Shown here: in pieces, positions 1 to 7,625 of the stretch
Layout: each line of letters opens with the position of its first letter
How positions within the stretch are numbered: position 1 is the stretch's first letter
NCBI GenBank assembly: GCA_964487455.1
Contig: CAZARE010000295.1
Location: forward strand, 1 to 12,171
DNA length: 12,171 nt
Direction: 5' to 3'
From: DASWJZ01 sp964487455
GTDB lineage: Bacteria; Pseudomonadota; Alphaproteobacteria; Rhizobiales; Afifellaceae
Translations under genes and position numbers: made by a program
The notes under the pieces: generated by a model
Databases searched by the model: none
What the model was told of the DNA's origin: nothing
The model's input: the letters and a program-made list of their open reading frames with translations, nothing else

Positions 1-1
1 G

Positions 2-859
<858 letters not shown>

Positions 860-861
860 GC

Positions 862-870
862 GGAAAGGAA
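862..870 (+). promoter_or_regulatory. Ribosome binding site deciding the SDR1 start
   Basis: A purine-rich GGAAAGGAA lies six bases before ATG 877. A GTG at 856 in the same frame overlaps the upstream stop (GTGA), but this Shine-Dalgarno sequence lies downstream of it and serves only the ATG. The protein beginning at 877 (MYDLKGQVAVITG) also starts where SDR proteins normally start. Confidence 0.6.
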
Positions 871-876
871 GTCGGC

Positions 877-1638
877 ATGTACGACCTCAAGGGCCAAGTC
901 GCCGTCATCACCGGCTCAACGCGTGGCATTGGCCGGTCGATCGCCGAGCACTTGGCGAAGGCCGGCGCGAAGGTGGTGATCTCCAGCCGCAAGAAGGATG
1001 CCTGCGACGCCGTGGCCGAGGAGATCCGCGCCGACGGCTGCGAGGCGATGGCCGTGCCCTGCCATGTAGGCCACAAGGACCAGCTTCAGGCGCTCGTGGA
1101 CACGACGATCGACCGTTGGGGGCAGATCGATATCCTCGTGTGCAACGCCGCCACCAACCCGGCCTTCGGTCCTCTCTCGGCCATCACCGACGAGGCCTAC
1201 GACAAGATCATGGACACCAACGTCAAGTCCACGCTCTGGCTGTGCAACATGGTGCTTCCGCAGATGGCGGAGCGCGGCGGCGGCGCGGTGATCGTGCTCT
1301 CCAGCATTTCCGCGCTGCGCGGCACCGACAAGATCGCCGCGTACGGCATCTCGAAGGCGGCGGAGGCCGCGCTGACGCGCAACCTCGCGGTCGAATGGGG
1401 ACCGAAGGGCATTCGGGTCAACGCCATAGCGCCGGGCATCATCAAGACGGACTTCGCGCGCGCCCTTTGGGAGGACCCGGAGCGGCGCAAGCTGGTGGAG
1501 GCGCGTGCGCCGCTCCGCCGCATCGGCGAGCCGGAGGACATCGGCGGCATCGCGCTGTTCCTGGCGAGCCGGGCAGCGGCTCACATTACCGGCCAGATGA
1601 TCATCGCCGACGGCGGCGAGACGATCTCCTGGGGCTGA
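877..1638 (+). CDS. Short-chain dehydrogenase/reductase (SDR1), classical type
   Basis: 253-residue classical SDR, an NAD(P)(H)-dependent oxidoreductase acting on a hydroxyl/keto group, probably of a CoA ester given its neighbours. Seen: the glycine-rich TGSTRGIG at residues 12-19, CNAATN (the NNAG equivalent) near 89-94, and the tetrad N115, S143, Y156 and K160 (YGISK). The C-terminal IADGG is typical of FabG/DHRS4-like members. Residues S37-R38 after the second beta strand favour NADP(H), because there is no acidic residue to repel the 2'-phosphate. I chose ATG 877 over GTG 856 because of its ribosome binding site. The gene sits between an ACAD10/11-type dehydrogenase and an APH-fold kinase, as LvaD accompanies LvaC and LvaA in levulinate catabolism. 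By analogy it may interconvert a 4-keto- and a 4-hydroxyacyl-CoA, though 3-hydroxyacyl-CoA is an alternative. Family is certain; substrate is inferred. Confidence 0.93.
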   Translation: MYDLKGQVAVITGSTRGIGRSIAEHLAKAGAKVVISSRKKDACDAVAEEIRADGCEAMAVPCHVGHKDQLQALVDTTIDRWGQIDILVCNAATNPAFGPLSAITDEAYDKIMDTNVKSTLWLCNMVLPQMAERGGGAVIVLSSISALRGTDKIAAYGISKAAEAALTRNLAVEWGPKGIRVNAIAPGIIKTDFARALWEDPERRKLVEARAPLRRIGEPEDIGGIALFLASRAAAHITGQMIIADGGETISWG

Positions 1639-1640
1639 CG

Positions 1641-2708
1641 GTGACGGATGTCGTTGAGCAACCGGCGACGACGATCCCGGTGCGCCCGGCGCACCGCTTC
1701 GACGAGGCGGCGCTCGCAGACTACCTGAAGGGCCGTATCGCGGGCGCCGAAACCGGCCTGACGTTCCGGCAGTTCCGCGGCGGCCAGTCCAACCCGACAT
1801 TCCTGCTGACAACCGGCGACGACCGCCGCTACGTGCTCAGAAAGAAGCCGCCCGGCACTCTCTTGCCCAAGGCGCATCAGGTCGAGCGTGAGTACCGCGT
1901 CATGGCGGCGCTCGCCAAGACCGACGTGCCGGTCCCGGTCATGCGTCTTCTGTGCGAAGATGAGGAAATCATCGGCACAGCGTTCTTCGTGATGGACTAT
2001 GTCGACGGCCTGGTGGTGCAGGAGCCGCCGCTGGAGCTTCCGAAGGCGTTGCGCGCGCCCCTCATCATCGATGCCGTCAACACGCTGGCGAGACTGCATG
2101 CGGTCGATCCGCAAGCCGTGGACCTCGAAGGCTTCGGCCGTCCCGACAATTACGTGGCGCGGCAGGTCGCCCGCTGGTCGCAGCAGTACGAGGCTTCGCG
2201 CCTCGAGGCCGACATTCCGGCGATGGGCTGGCTCAAGGACTGGCTCGCCGAGCATCGGGGCGCGGCTGACGAAACGGCGATCGTTCACGGCGACTTCCGG
2301 CTCGGCAACCTCATCGTGGACAGCGAAGAGCCGAAGGTCGTCGCGGTGCTCGACTGGGAGCTCTCCACTCTCGGCCACCCGCTTGCCGATCTTGCGTATT
2401 TCTGCATGCCCTACCACCTGCCGGCCAAAGTAGGCGGCGTGCGGGGGCTCGAAGGGCTCGATCTTGGTGATATCGGCATTCCGGCGGAGGAGGAGCTGCT
2501 CGCCGCCTATTGCGCGCTCAGCGTCCGGGCCGACGTGCCGGACTGGTCGTATCTCCTTGTGTTCTCGCTGTTCCGCATGGCCGCCATCCTGCAAGGTGTG
2601 GCGGCGCGCGCAGTGCAGGGCAACGCCAGCAGCGACGACGCGCGCCAGGTCGGCGGCCGTGCCGGCCTCTTGGCAGAGGCCGGCAAACGCATCGCCCAGG
2701 CCGGATAA
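1641..2708 (+). CDS. APH-fold phosphotransferase, ACAD10/11 kinase-domain family
   Basis: 355-residue kinase of the aminoglycoside/choline phosphotransferase fold, starting at GTG 1641 just two bases after the SDR1 stop with GGGG at 1631-1634 as a likely ribosome binding site. The frame stays open far upstream of 1641, but that part merely overlaps SDR1 in another frame. Seen: GGQSNPTFLL (glycine-rich loop), a lysine pair K68-K69 for ATP phosphates, HQVEREYRVM (acidic partner on helix C), the Brenner-type catalytic loop HGDFRLGN from H216 (D218 catalytic, Asn metal ligand) and the metal-binding DWE at D238. Relatives are often annotated as antibiotic kinases, but linkage to acyl-CoA enzymes and the GHPLADLAYF signature place this one with the ACAD10/ACAD11 N-terminal kinase and LvaA. 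The expected substrate is a 4-hydroxyacyl-CoA hydroxyl (inferred). No small LvaB-like partner gene is visible in the window. Confidence 0.92.
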   Translation: MTDVVEQPATTIPVRPAHRFDEAALADYLKGRIAGAETGLTFRQFRGGQSNPTFLLTTGDDRRYVLRKKPPGTLLPKAHQVEREYRVMAALAKTDVPVPVMRLLCEDEEIIGTAFFVMDYVDGLVVQEPPLELPKALRAPLIIDAVNTLARLHAVDPQAVDLEGFGRPDNYVARQVARWSQQYEASRLEADIPAMGWLKDWLAEHRGAADETAIVHGDFRLGNLIVDSEEPKVVAVLDWELSTLGHPLADLAYFCMPYHLPAKVGGVRGLEGLDLGDIGIPAEEELLAAYCALSVRADVPDWSYLLVFSLFRMAAILQGVAARAVQGNASSDDARQVGGRAGLLAEAGKRIAQAG

Positions 2709-2738
2709 GCGGCGACACCAAACTACGGGAGACAAGGC

Positions 2739-3782
2739 ATGAGCGACAACCAAGCCAAACGAATCGTGCTGGCCGAGTATCCCGACGGCATGCCGGACGA
2801 GCGTCATCTGCGGCTTGAGAGCTTCGCGGCTCCCAGTCCGGGCGAGGGCGAGGTGCTCTTGCGTACGATTTATCTCTCGCTCGACCCGTACATGCGCGGC
2901 CGGATGAGCGGCGTGCGGACTTACGCCGATCCGGTCAAGCAAGGCGATGTCATGGTCGGCGGCACTGTGAGTGAGGTAGTCGAAAGCCGCTTCGACGGCC
3001 TGAAGCCCGGCGACATCGTGCTCGGCATGACCGGCTGGCAGACGCATGCCGTCGCCGGCGGCAAGGGCCTGCGCAAGCTCGATCCGAGCCAGGCGCCGAT
3101 CACCACGGCGCTCGGCGTGTTGGGAATGCCGGGGCTGACAGCCTACGTCGGCCTGCTCGACCACGGGCGGCCCAAGCCGGGCGAGACCGTCGTCGTCTCC
3201 GCCGCCGCCGGGGCAGTGGGCCAGGTGGTTGGCCAGATCGCTCGCATCAAGGGCTGCCGCGCCATCGGGGTCGCCGGCGCCGACGACAAATGCGACTACG
3301 TCGTGAACGAGCTCGGCTTCACCGCCGCGGTGAACTACAAGGCCGAGGATTTCCGCGACCAGCTGAAGGCGGCCTGCCCAGACGGGGTCGACATCTACTT
3401 CGACAATGTCGGGGGGCCGGTGGCGGACGCGGCAGCCTCGCTGCTCAATCTCTACGGACGCATGCTGGTCTGCGGCCGCATCTCCGCCTACAACACCCCG
3501 CCTACTGTTTCCGGGCCCGATCCGCTCGCTCGCTTCATGGGGCTGACGCTGACCCGCCGCCTCACCGTGCGCGGCTTCCTGGTGTTCGACCACAACGACC
3601 GCATTCCCGACTTCACCCGCGACATGACAGCCTGGCTCAAGAGCGGTGAAGTGCGTTACCGCGACGACATCGTGGAGGGCATCGAAAAGACCGTGGAGGC
3701 GTTCCAGGGACTCATGAAAGGCAGGAACCGCGGCAAGCTGATCGTCAAGATTGGCGACGACCCGACCCGGAGCGGCGCGTGA
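2739..3782 (+). CDS. NADP-dependent medium-chain oxidoreductase (PTGR/CurA-like enoyl reductase)
   Basis: 347-residue zinc-independent medium-chain dehydrogenase/reductase of the leukotriene B4 dehydrogenase / 2-alkenal reductase / CurA group, which reduces conjugated C=C bonds with NADPH. Seen: SLDPYMRGRM (about 47-56), a near-invariant N-terminal signature of the group; the nucleotide loop AAAGAVGQVV from about 155; ADDKC with K184 where relatives bind the NADPH 2'-phosphate; and YFDNVGG at about 220-226. No zinc-ligand cysteine/histidine set is apparent. It begins at ATG 2739 with GGGAGA at 2727-2732, 30 bases after the kinase stop, the widest gap in this operon. In this setting it could reduce an enone or 2-enoyl intermediate, or detoxify reactive alkenals. 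The family is clear and the physiological substrate is unknown. Confidence 0.93.
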   Translation: MSDNQAKRIVLAEYPDGMPDERHLRLESFAAPSPGEGEVLLRTIYLSLDPYMRGRMSGVRTYADPVKQGDVMVGGTVSEVVESRFDGLKPGDIVLGMTGWQTHAVAGGKGLRKLDPSQAPITTALGVLGMPGLTAYVGLLDHGRPKPGETVVVSAAAGAVGQVVGQIARIKGCRAIGVAGADDKCDYVVNELGFTAAVNYKAEDFRDQLKAACPDGVDIYFDNVGGPVADAAASLLNLYGRMLVCGRISAYNTPPTVSGPDPLARFMGLTLTRRLTVRGFLVFDHNDRIPDFTRDMTAWLKSGEVRYRDDIVEGIEKTVEAFQGLMKGRNRGKLIVKIGDDPTRSGA

Positions 3783-4561
3783 GGTTCGACAGCAAGGTCG
3801 CGCTGATGACGGGAGCCGGGAGCGGCATCGGCCGCGCATTGGCGCAGCGCTTCGCATCCGAAGGAGCGACGCTTGCGCTCATCGACCGAAACGGGACCGG
3901 GCTGGAGGAGACGGCCGCGTCGCTGCCAGGCGACACGCGGCGCATGCTCTTCGCCATCGACGTTGCCGACGAGGAGGCCGTCGGGTCATGCGTCTCCGCG
4001 GTGCTCGCCGAGCTCGGGCGCATCGACGTGCTCTGCAACAATGCAGGTATCGCCGGCGACATGGCGACGGCTCCCGAGCAGGACGGCGCGACTTGGCGGC
4101 AAGTCATGGAGGTCAATCTCTACGGCGCGGTCAACTTCACCAAGTACGTGTCGCGCGCCATGATCGAGGCGCGGCGCGGCGCCATCGTCAACACCGCCTC
4201 CGTAGCCGGCATCCGCTCCGGCGCCGGCGGCAACGCCTACAGCGCCTCGAAGGCCGGACTGATCAGCTTCACGATGACCTCGGCCTGCGACCTCGGCGGG
4301 CACGGCATCCGCGTCAACGCCGTCTGTCCCGGCCTGATCGAGACTGGCATGACGAAGCCGGTGTTCGACATGGCCCGCGAGAAGGGCAAAGAGGACCGCC
4401 TCGGTTACCGCTGCGAGCTCAGGCGCTACGGCAAGCCCGACGAAGTCGCCGCGGCGATCGCCTTCCTGGCCAGCGACGACGCCAGCTACATCACCGGTCA
4501 GGCGCTACCCGTTGACGGAGGCAACACCGCATCTCTCAACCTCCCCGGCATGAAGGTCTGA
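3779..4561 (+). CDS. Short-chain dehydrogenase/reductase (SDR2), likely NAD-preferring
   Basis: 260-residue classical SDR starting at GTG 3779, whose first bases overlap the preceding TGA (GTGA), with GGAG at 3769-3772 as ribosome binding site. The overlap implies translational coupling to the reductase gene. Seen: TGAGSGIG at 11-18, CNNAG ending at residue 90, catalytic residues N113, S141, Y154 and K158 (YSASK), and PVDGG near the C-terminus. D36 at the end of the second beta strand (ALIDRNG) predicts NAD(H) preference, in contrast to SDR1 with Ser-Arg there. An NAD-dependent oxidation of a 3-hydroxyacyl-CoA, following hydration by the MaoC protein encoded next, is the simplest reading. Another secondary alcohol in the same pathway is possible. 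Family certain, role inferred. Confidence 0.93.
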   Translation: MRFDSKVALMTGAGSGIGRALAQRFASEGATLALIDRNGTGLEETAASLPGDTRRMLFAIDVADEEAVGSCVSAVLAELGRIDVLCNNAGIAGDMATAPEQDGATWRQVMEVNLYGAVNFTKYVSRAMIEARRGAIVNTASVAGIRSGAGGNAYSASKAGLISFTMTSACDLGGHGIRVNAVCPGLIETGMTKPVFDMAREKGKEDRLGYRCELRRYGKPDEVAAAIAFLASDDASYITGQALPVDGGNTASLNLPGMKV

Positions 4562-4564
4562 CCC

Positions 4565-5029
4565 GTGGCTCAGCGCGTCATCGAAGGGCTGGAACAGCTC
4601 ATCGCGCTGGTCGGCACGCGGCTCGGCGTGAGCGACTGGATCATCGTCGACCAGGGGATGATCGACACCTTCGCCGACGCTACCGGCGACCACCAATGGA
4701 TACATGTCGACGCGGAGCGCGCCAAGCGCGAGCTGCCGCTCGGCCGAACTATCGCGCACGGCTTTTTGACGCTTTCGCTGCTGCCCGCGCTCCGCGCGCA
4801 GGTGTTCGAAGTCTTGGGCGTTTCGTCCCGGCTCAACTATGGCCTTGGCAAGGTGCGCTTTCCGGCGCCGGTGCCCAGCGGATCACGCATCCGCGCCACC
4901 TTCGATCTCGCCGCCGCCGAGCCGAGAGACGAAGGACGCTTGCTGGTGACCTTCCTCGCGACCGTGGAAATCGAGAACGAGGAACGGCCGGCCTGCGTCG
5001 CGGAGATGCTCGCGCTGTTGATCCCATAA
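4565..5029 (+). CDS. MaoC-like (R)-specific enoyl-CoA hydratase/dehydratase
   Basis: 154-residue single hot-dog-domain protein of the MaoC dehydratase family. It is expected to hydrate trans-2-enoyl-CoA to (R)-3-hydroxyacyl-CoA, or the reverse. Seen: FADATGDHQWIHVDAERA with the catalytic Asp-His pair D42 and H47, followed by the conserved TIAHGFLTLSLLP segment. The usual Asn-Pro between the catalytic residues is Gln-Trp, as in many NodN/YdeM-like members, so the substrate range may differ from PhaJ. The start is GTG 4565, three bases after the SDR2 stop, with GAAGG at 4552-4556 as ribosome binding site. It is the last gene of the plus-strand operon. Together with the SDRs it supplies the R-type hydration and oxidation half of a beta-oxidation turn (inference). 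Confidence 0.92.
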   Translation: MAQRVIEGLEQLIALVGTRLGVSDWIIVDQGMIDTFADATGDHQWIHVDAERAKRELPLGRTIAHGFLTLSLLPALRAQVFEVLGVSSRLNYGLGKVRFPAPVPSGSRIRATFDLAAAEPRDEGRLLVTFLATVEIENEERPACVAEMLALLIP

Positions 5030-5215
5030 CCACCGAATCGCTGCTACCCGCTTCGTCGGACGGAGACGGAGGCTCCGATGGTGGGCCATGGACGCGGACG
5101 AGGCAGCAACGCGTCTTTTCATCCTCATTTTAGCGAGTGCGGCAGGGAATCTTCAAACCTTACGGGCTAACGGATCGGCTTCAAGCGTTGCCGTTTCCAC
5201 CGCCCGCAGAGAGAC
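5030..5215 (+). other. Intergenic region between the catabolic operon and the GGDEF gene
   Basis: This 186-bp stretch is visibly richer in A/T toward its 3' half than the flanking genes, consistent with holding the end of the upstream operon and the promoter of the GGDEF gene. A short hairpin can be drawn (CGGAG at 5061-5065 with CTCCG at 5073-5077), but it lacks a T run, so I do not call a terminator. I recognise no clear -35/-10 pair or operator, and no convincing small gene. Confidence 0.4.
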
Positions 5216-6469
5216 ATGCCCGTCCGTTCCGTCACATTGCCGATGGTCGAGGAGCATATCGAGGCCAAAAGCAAGAAGCTCGTTTTCCCCCCCTCGATCG
5301 AGGCGCTCTACGACGAGCAGATGCAGAGTTACCGGCTCAAGGTCATGGCCAAGGGCCTCTTGCCAGCGGTGCTCATCTACAACGGCTTCCTTGTTGCCGA
5401 TCTTCTTCTGTTGCCGGAGACTCTCGTTACAGCGGCGATTTTGCATCTTTGCATAGTGACGCCGATCATTCTCCTCATCGGATTCCTCTACGCGCGGGTG
5501 GGGAAGCAATGGCTGCGCGAATGCATAGCGACCACGATTCCTTTCATGATGATCGCCCAGATCATGTACATCTACAGACTCAACCAAGGAGAAGCCGCCG
5601 CCGACCACTACCAGTACCTGGCGATCATGATCGTGGTCTACATGAACATGAATCAGCGCTACGGCTTTAGAGTCGCCGTGGCCTCCACCGCACTTCTGGC
5701 TTCGACCTATCTTGCGGTGCTCCTGCCGGGCACATCGCCTTTTGCAGTCAAGTTCACTGGCGTCGCGCTCATGCTGTCAGCGGCTTATCTCAGTCTCATG
5801 GCCAACCAGCGTATGGAGCGGGACGTCCGGCATGCGTTTCTAAGACGCCTCCGCGATCAATTGGGGCGCGAGGCGGCTGAGGAAGTCGCCAACCGGGACC
5901 CGCTCACGGGCCTCGCCAATCGTCGGCACCTGGAGGAAGCCGTCGAAAGGCTGAGTGTCGCGTCAGAGCACGGCACCTTCCCGGCCGCAGTCATCATGAT
6001 CGATGTCGATCGCTTCAAGCCGTTCAACGACCGCTATGGGCACGTTGCCGGCGACGTCTGCCTCAAGCGGGTGGCAGGCGCCATTTCAGCGGAATGCCGT
6101 AATGAAGGCGACCTCGTCGTCCGGCTAGGAGGCGAGGAGTTCCTCATGCTCTTGCCAGATACGGATTTGAGCGAGGCCGTGCGCGTAGCGGAGCGCATCC
6201 GCCGCCAGATCGAGACGCTTGGTATGCCAAACGAGAGCCTGGGCCCACGCGGCGTTGTGACGGCAAGCCTTGGGGCCATGGCCGGCCCGGCATCGGCACA
6301 GACATTCGCCGAGTTGGTTTCCGGCGCCGATGCGGCGCTTTATGCAGCCAAGCGCAATGGCAGAAACCAAGTCTGGCCGCCTTTCGTGAAGAAGGGCGGT
6401 CCCGTCGCCGCCCTGCATCAATCCGATATTGCCCGAGCCGCGAAGCAGCCGAGAATGCGCGCCCGCTGA
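5216..6469 (+). CDS. Six-helix membrane diguanylate cyclase (GGDEF domain)
   Basis: 417-residue inner-membrane signalling protein predicted to make cyclic di-GMP from two GTP. Seen: a hydrophilic N-terminus (about 1-46); about six hydrophobic segments near 47-66, 70-94, 101-122, 132-147, 151-171 and 176-197; a linker helix; then a GGDEF domain from DPLTGLANRR (D228) through IDVDRF (metal ligand D263), FNDRYGH, the active-site GGEEF at 305-309 and ADAALYAAKRNGRN near 371-384. The catalytic signature is intact. The inhibitory-site position is NEGD (296-299) rather than RxxD, with the Arg one residue early. No EAL or PAS domain is present. The membrane region does not match a sensor class I can name with confidence. 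The start at ATG 5216 has only a weak AGAGAG ribosome binding site, and ATG 5243 in frame is an alternative. It appears to be a single-gene unit, and its stop lies five bases from the stop of the convergent operon. Confidence 0.93.
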   Translation: MPVRSVTLPMVEEHIEAKSKKLVFPPSIEALYDEQMQSYRLKVMAKGLLPAVLIYNGFLVADLLLLPETLVTAAILHLCIVTPIILLIGFLYARVGKQWLRECIATTIPFMMIAQIMYIYRLNQGEAAADHYQYLAIMIVVYMNMNQRYGFRVAVASTALLASTYLAVLLPGTSPFAVKFTGVALMLSAAYLSLMANQRMERDVRHAFLRRLRDQLGREAAEEVANRDPLTGLANRRHLEEAVERLSVASEHGTFPAAVIMIDVDRFKPFNDRYGHVAGDVCLKRVAGAISAECRNEGDLVVRLGGEEFLMLLPDTDLSEAVRVAERIRRQIETLGMPNESLGPRGVVTASLGAMAGPASAQTFAELVSGADAALYAAKRNGRNQVWPPFVKKGGPVAALHQSDIARAAKQPRMRAR

Positions 6470-6474
6470 CGCGC

Positions 6475-7623
6475 TCACGCCGCGATGAGCCCGCCCGCCT
6501 CGCCCAAACGCGCCAGATGATGGTCGGCGTTGCCGAAGGTCATGTCGATCATGGTGGCGCGCTTGAAGCAGTGCCCGACCTTGAACTCCGCGGTCATGCC
6601 GACGCCGCCGTGCAGCTGGATCGCCTTCTGCCCGACGAGCCGTGCCGAGTGTCCGACCTGAACCTTGGCGGCGGCCATGGCGCGGCCACGTTCGGCGGCG
6701 TTTTCCTCCGCGGCCATCATCGCGGCGAGCATCATCATGCTCCGCGCCTGCTCCACCGCCACGTACATGTCGACGGCCTCATGCTGCAGCACCTGAAAGC
6801 TTCCGATCGGCACGCCAAATTGCTTGCGCTCCTTGAGATAGGCGAGTGTCAATTCGTGCATCGCCGTCATCGCGCCGACCGCTTCGGCGGAAAGAGCGGC
6901 GATCGCCTCGTCGACTACGCGCTCGATCAGCGGCAGCGCTCCCGCCGGATCGCCGAGCACCGCCTCCGCGCCGACCTCGACTGCTTCAAGTGTAATGTCG
7001 GCGGCGCGCCGCGCATCCTGCATCGCATAGCCGCGGACAGTGACCCCGGGCGCGCGGCCATCGACTAGAAAAAGCCCTATTCCCTCTCGTTCCGCAGCGT
7101 CTCCCGCGATCCGGGCGCTCACCACCAGGACGTCGGCGGAGGCCCCGTCGAGCACGAGCGCCTTTGCGCCGTCGAGGACCCAGCCTCCTCCCCGCTTTTC
7201 CGCCCGCGTGTCCACCTGGGCGAGATCGAAGCGCGCCTGTCTTTCGGAGTGCGCAAAGGCGACGAGGCGCTCGCCGGCAATGATGCCCGGGATGTGCTCG
7301 GACCTCTGCGCGGCGCTGCCGCCATGGCGCAGAAGGCCTCCGCCCAGAACCACGGTTGCAAGATAGGGCTCGAGCGAAAGCGCCCGGCCGAAAGCCTCCA
7401 TGATGATCATGGTCTCGACAGCGCTGCCCTCCAGCCCGCCATCGTCGGCCGCGAACGGCACGCCAAGCAGCCCGAGCTCCGCGAAGGCACTCCACATCTC
7501 GCGGCTCCACCCCGGATCCGAGGCGGCGAAGGCGTTGCGTTTCTGGAAGTCGTAGCGATCGGCGAGCAGGCGCTCGACGGTGTCGCGCAGAAGCACCTGC
7601 TCATCGCTAAGATCGAAGTCCAT
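6475..7623 (-). CDS. pimD: Acyl-CoA dehydrogenase, small subunit (PimD-like)
   Basis: 382-residue acyl-CoA dehydrogenase homologue matching the pimeloyl-CoA dehydrogenase small subunit type in sequence style and operon position. Seen: N-terminal LSDEQVLLRDTV helix; ERKQFG at 265-270 (R266 and the FG, FAD pyrophosphate contacts) followed by FQVLQH; and QLHGGVGMT at 336-344 (FAD adenine loop). Missing: the central TEPxAGSD motif (replaced by HSERQARFD near 125-133), the Trp-Ile/Val-Thr flavin strand (GAKALVLDG) and the C-terminal YEGTNEI (replaced by FGNADHHL near 363-370). It therefore supplies only the partner-subunit half of a flavin site and should need the large subunit encoded just upstream. 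The gap to that gene is two bases, and the ribosome binding site is weak, so translation is probably coupled. Last gene of the minus-strand operon within the window. Confidence 0.9.
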   Translation of the reverse strand: MDFDLSDEQVLLRDTVERLLADRYDFQKRNAFAASDPGWSREMWSAFAELGLLGVPFAADDGGLEGSAVETMIIMEAFGRALSLEPYLATVVLGGGLLRHGGSAAQRSEHIPGIIAGERLVAFAHSERQARFDLAQVDTRAEKRGGGWVLDGAKALVLDGASADVLVVSARIAGDAAEREGIGLFLVDGRAPGVTVRGYAMQDARRAADITLEAVEVGAEAVLGDPAGALPLIERVVDEAIAALSAEAVGAMTAMHELTLAYLKERKQFGVPIGSFQVLQHEAVDMYVAVEQARSMMMLAAMMAAEENAAERGRAMAAAKVQVGHSARLVGQKAIQLHGGVGMTAEFKVGHCFKRATMIDMTFGNADHHLARLGEAGGLIAA

Positions 7624-7625
7624 GG

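Noticed and set aside
1641..2708. Antibiotic (aminoglycoside) resistance kinase
   Set aside because: The fold is shared, but the gene sits in an acyl-CoA operon and has ACAD10/11-kinase-like signatures; resistance is not supported.
1581..3857. Very long open frame on the minus strand opposite the kinase and reductase genes
   Set aside because: It is antisense to genes with complete family motifs, its translation is Arg/His/Ala-rich with no recognisable domain, and such frames are common by chance in GC-rich DNA.
5056..5078. Hairpin candidate downstream of the MaoC gene as a terminator
   Set aside because: The stem is only five base pairs with a seven-base loop, competing pairings exist and no T run follows; not enough to call a terminator.
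5088..5670. Possible small genes in the intergenic region and start of the GGDEF gene
   Set aside because: These frames run into the GGDEF gene out of frame, lack good ribosome binding sites and give Arg/Pro/Ser-rich translations without known motifs.
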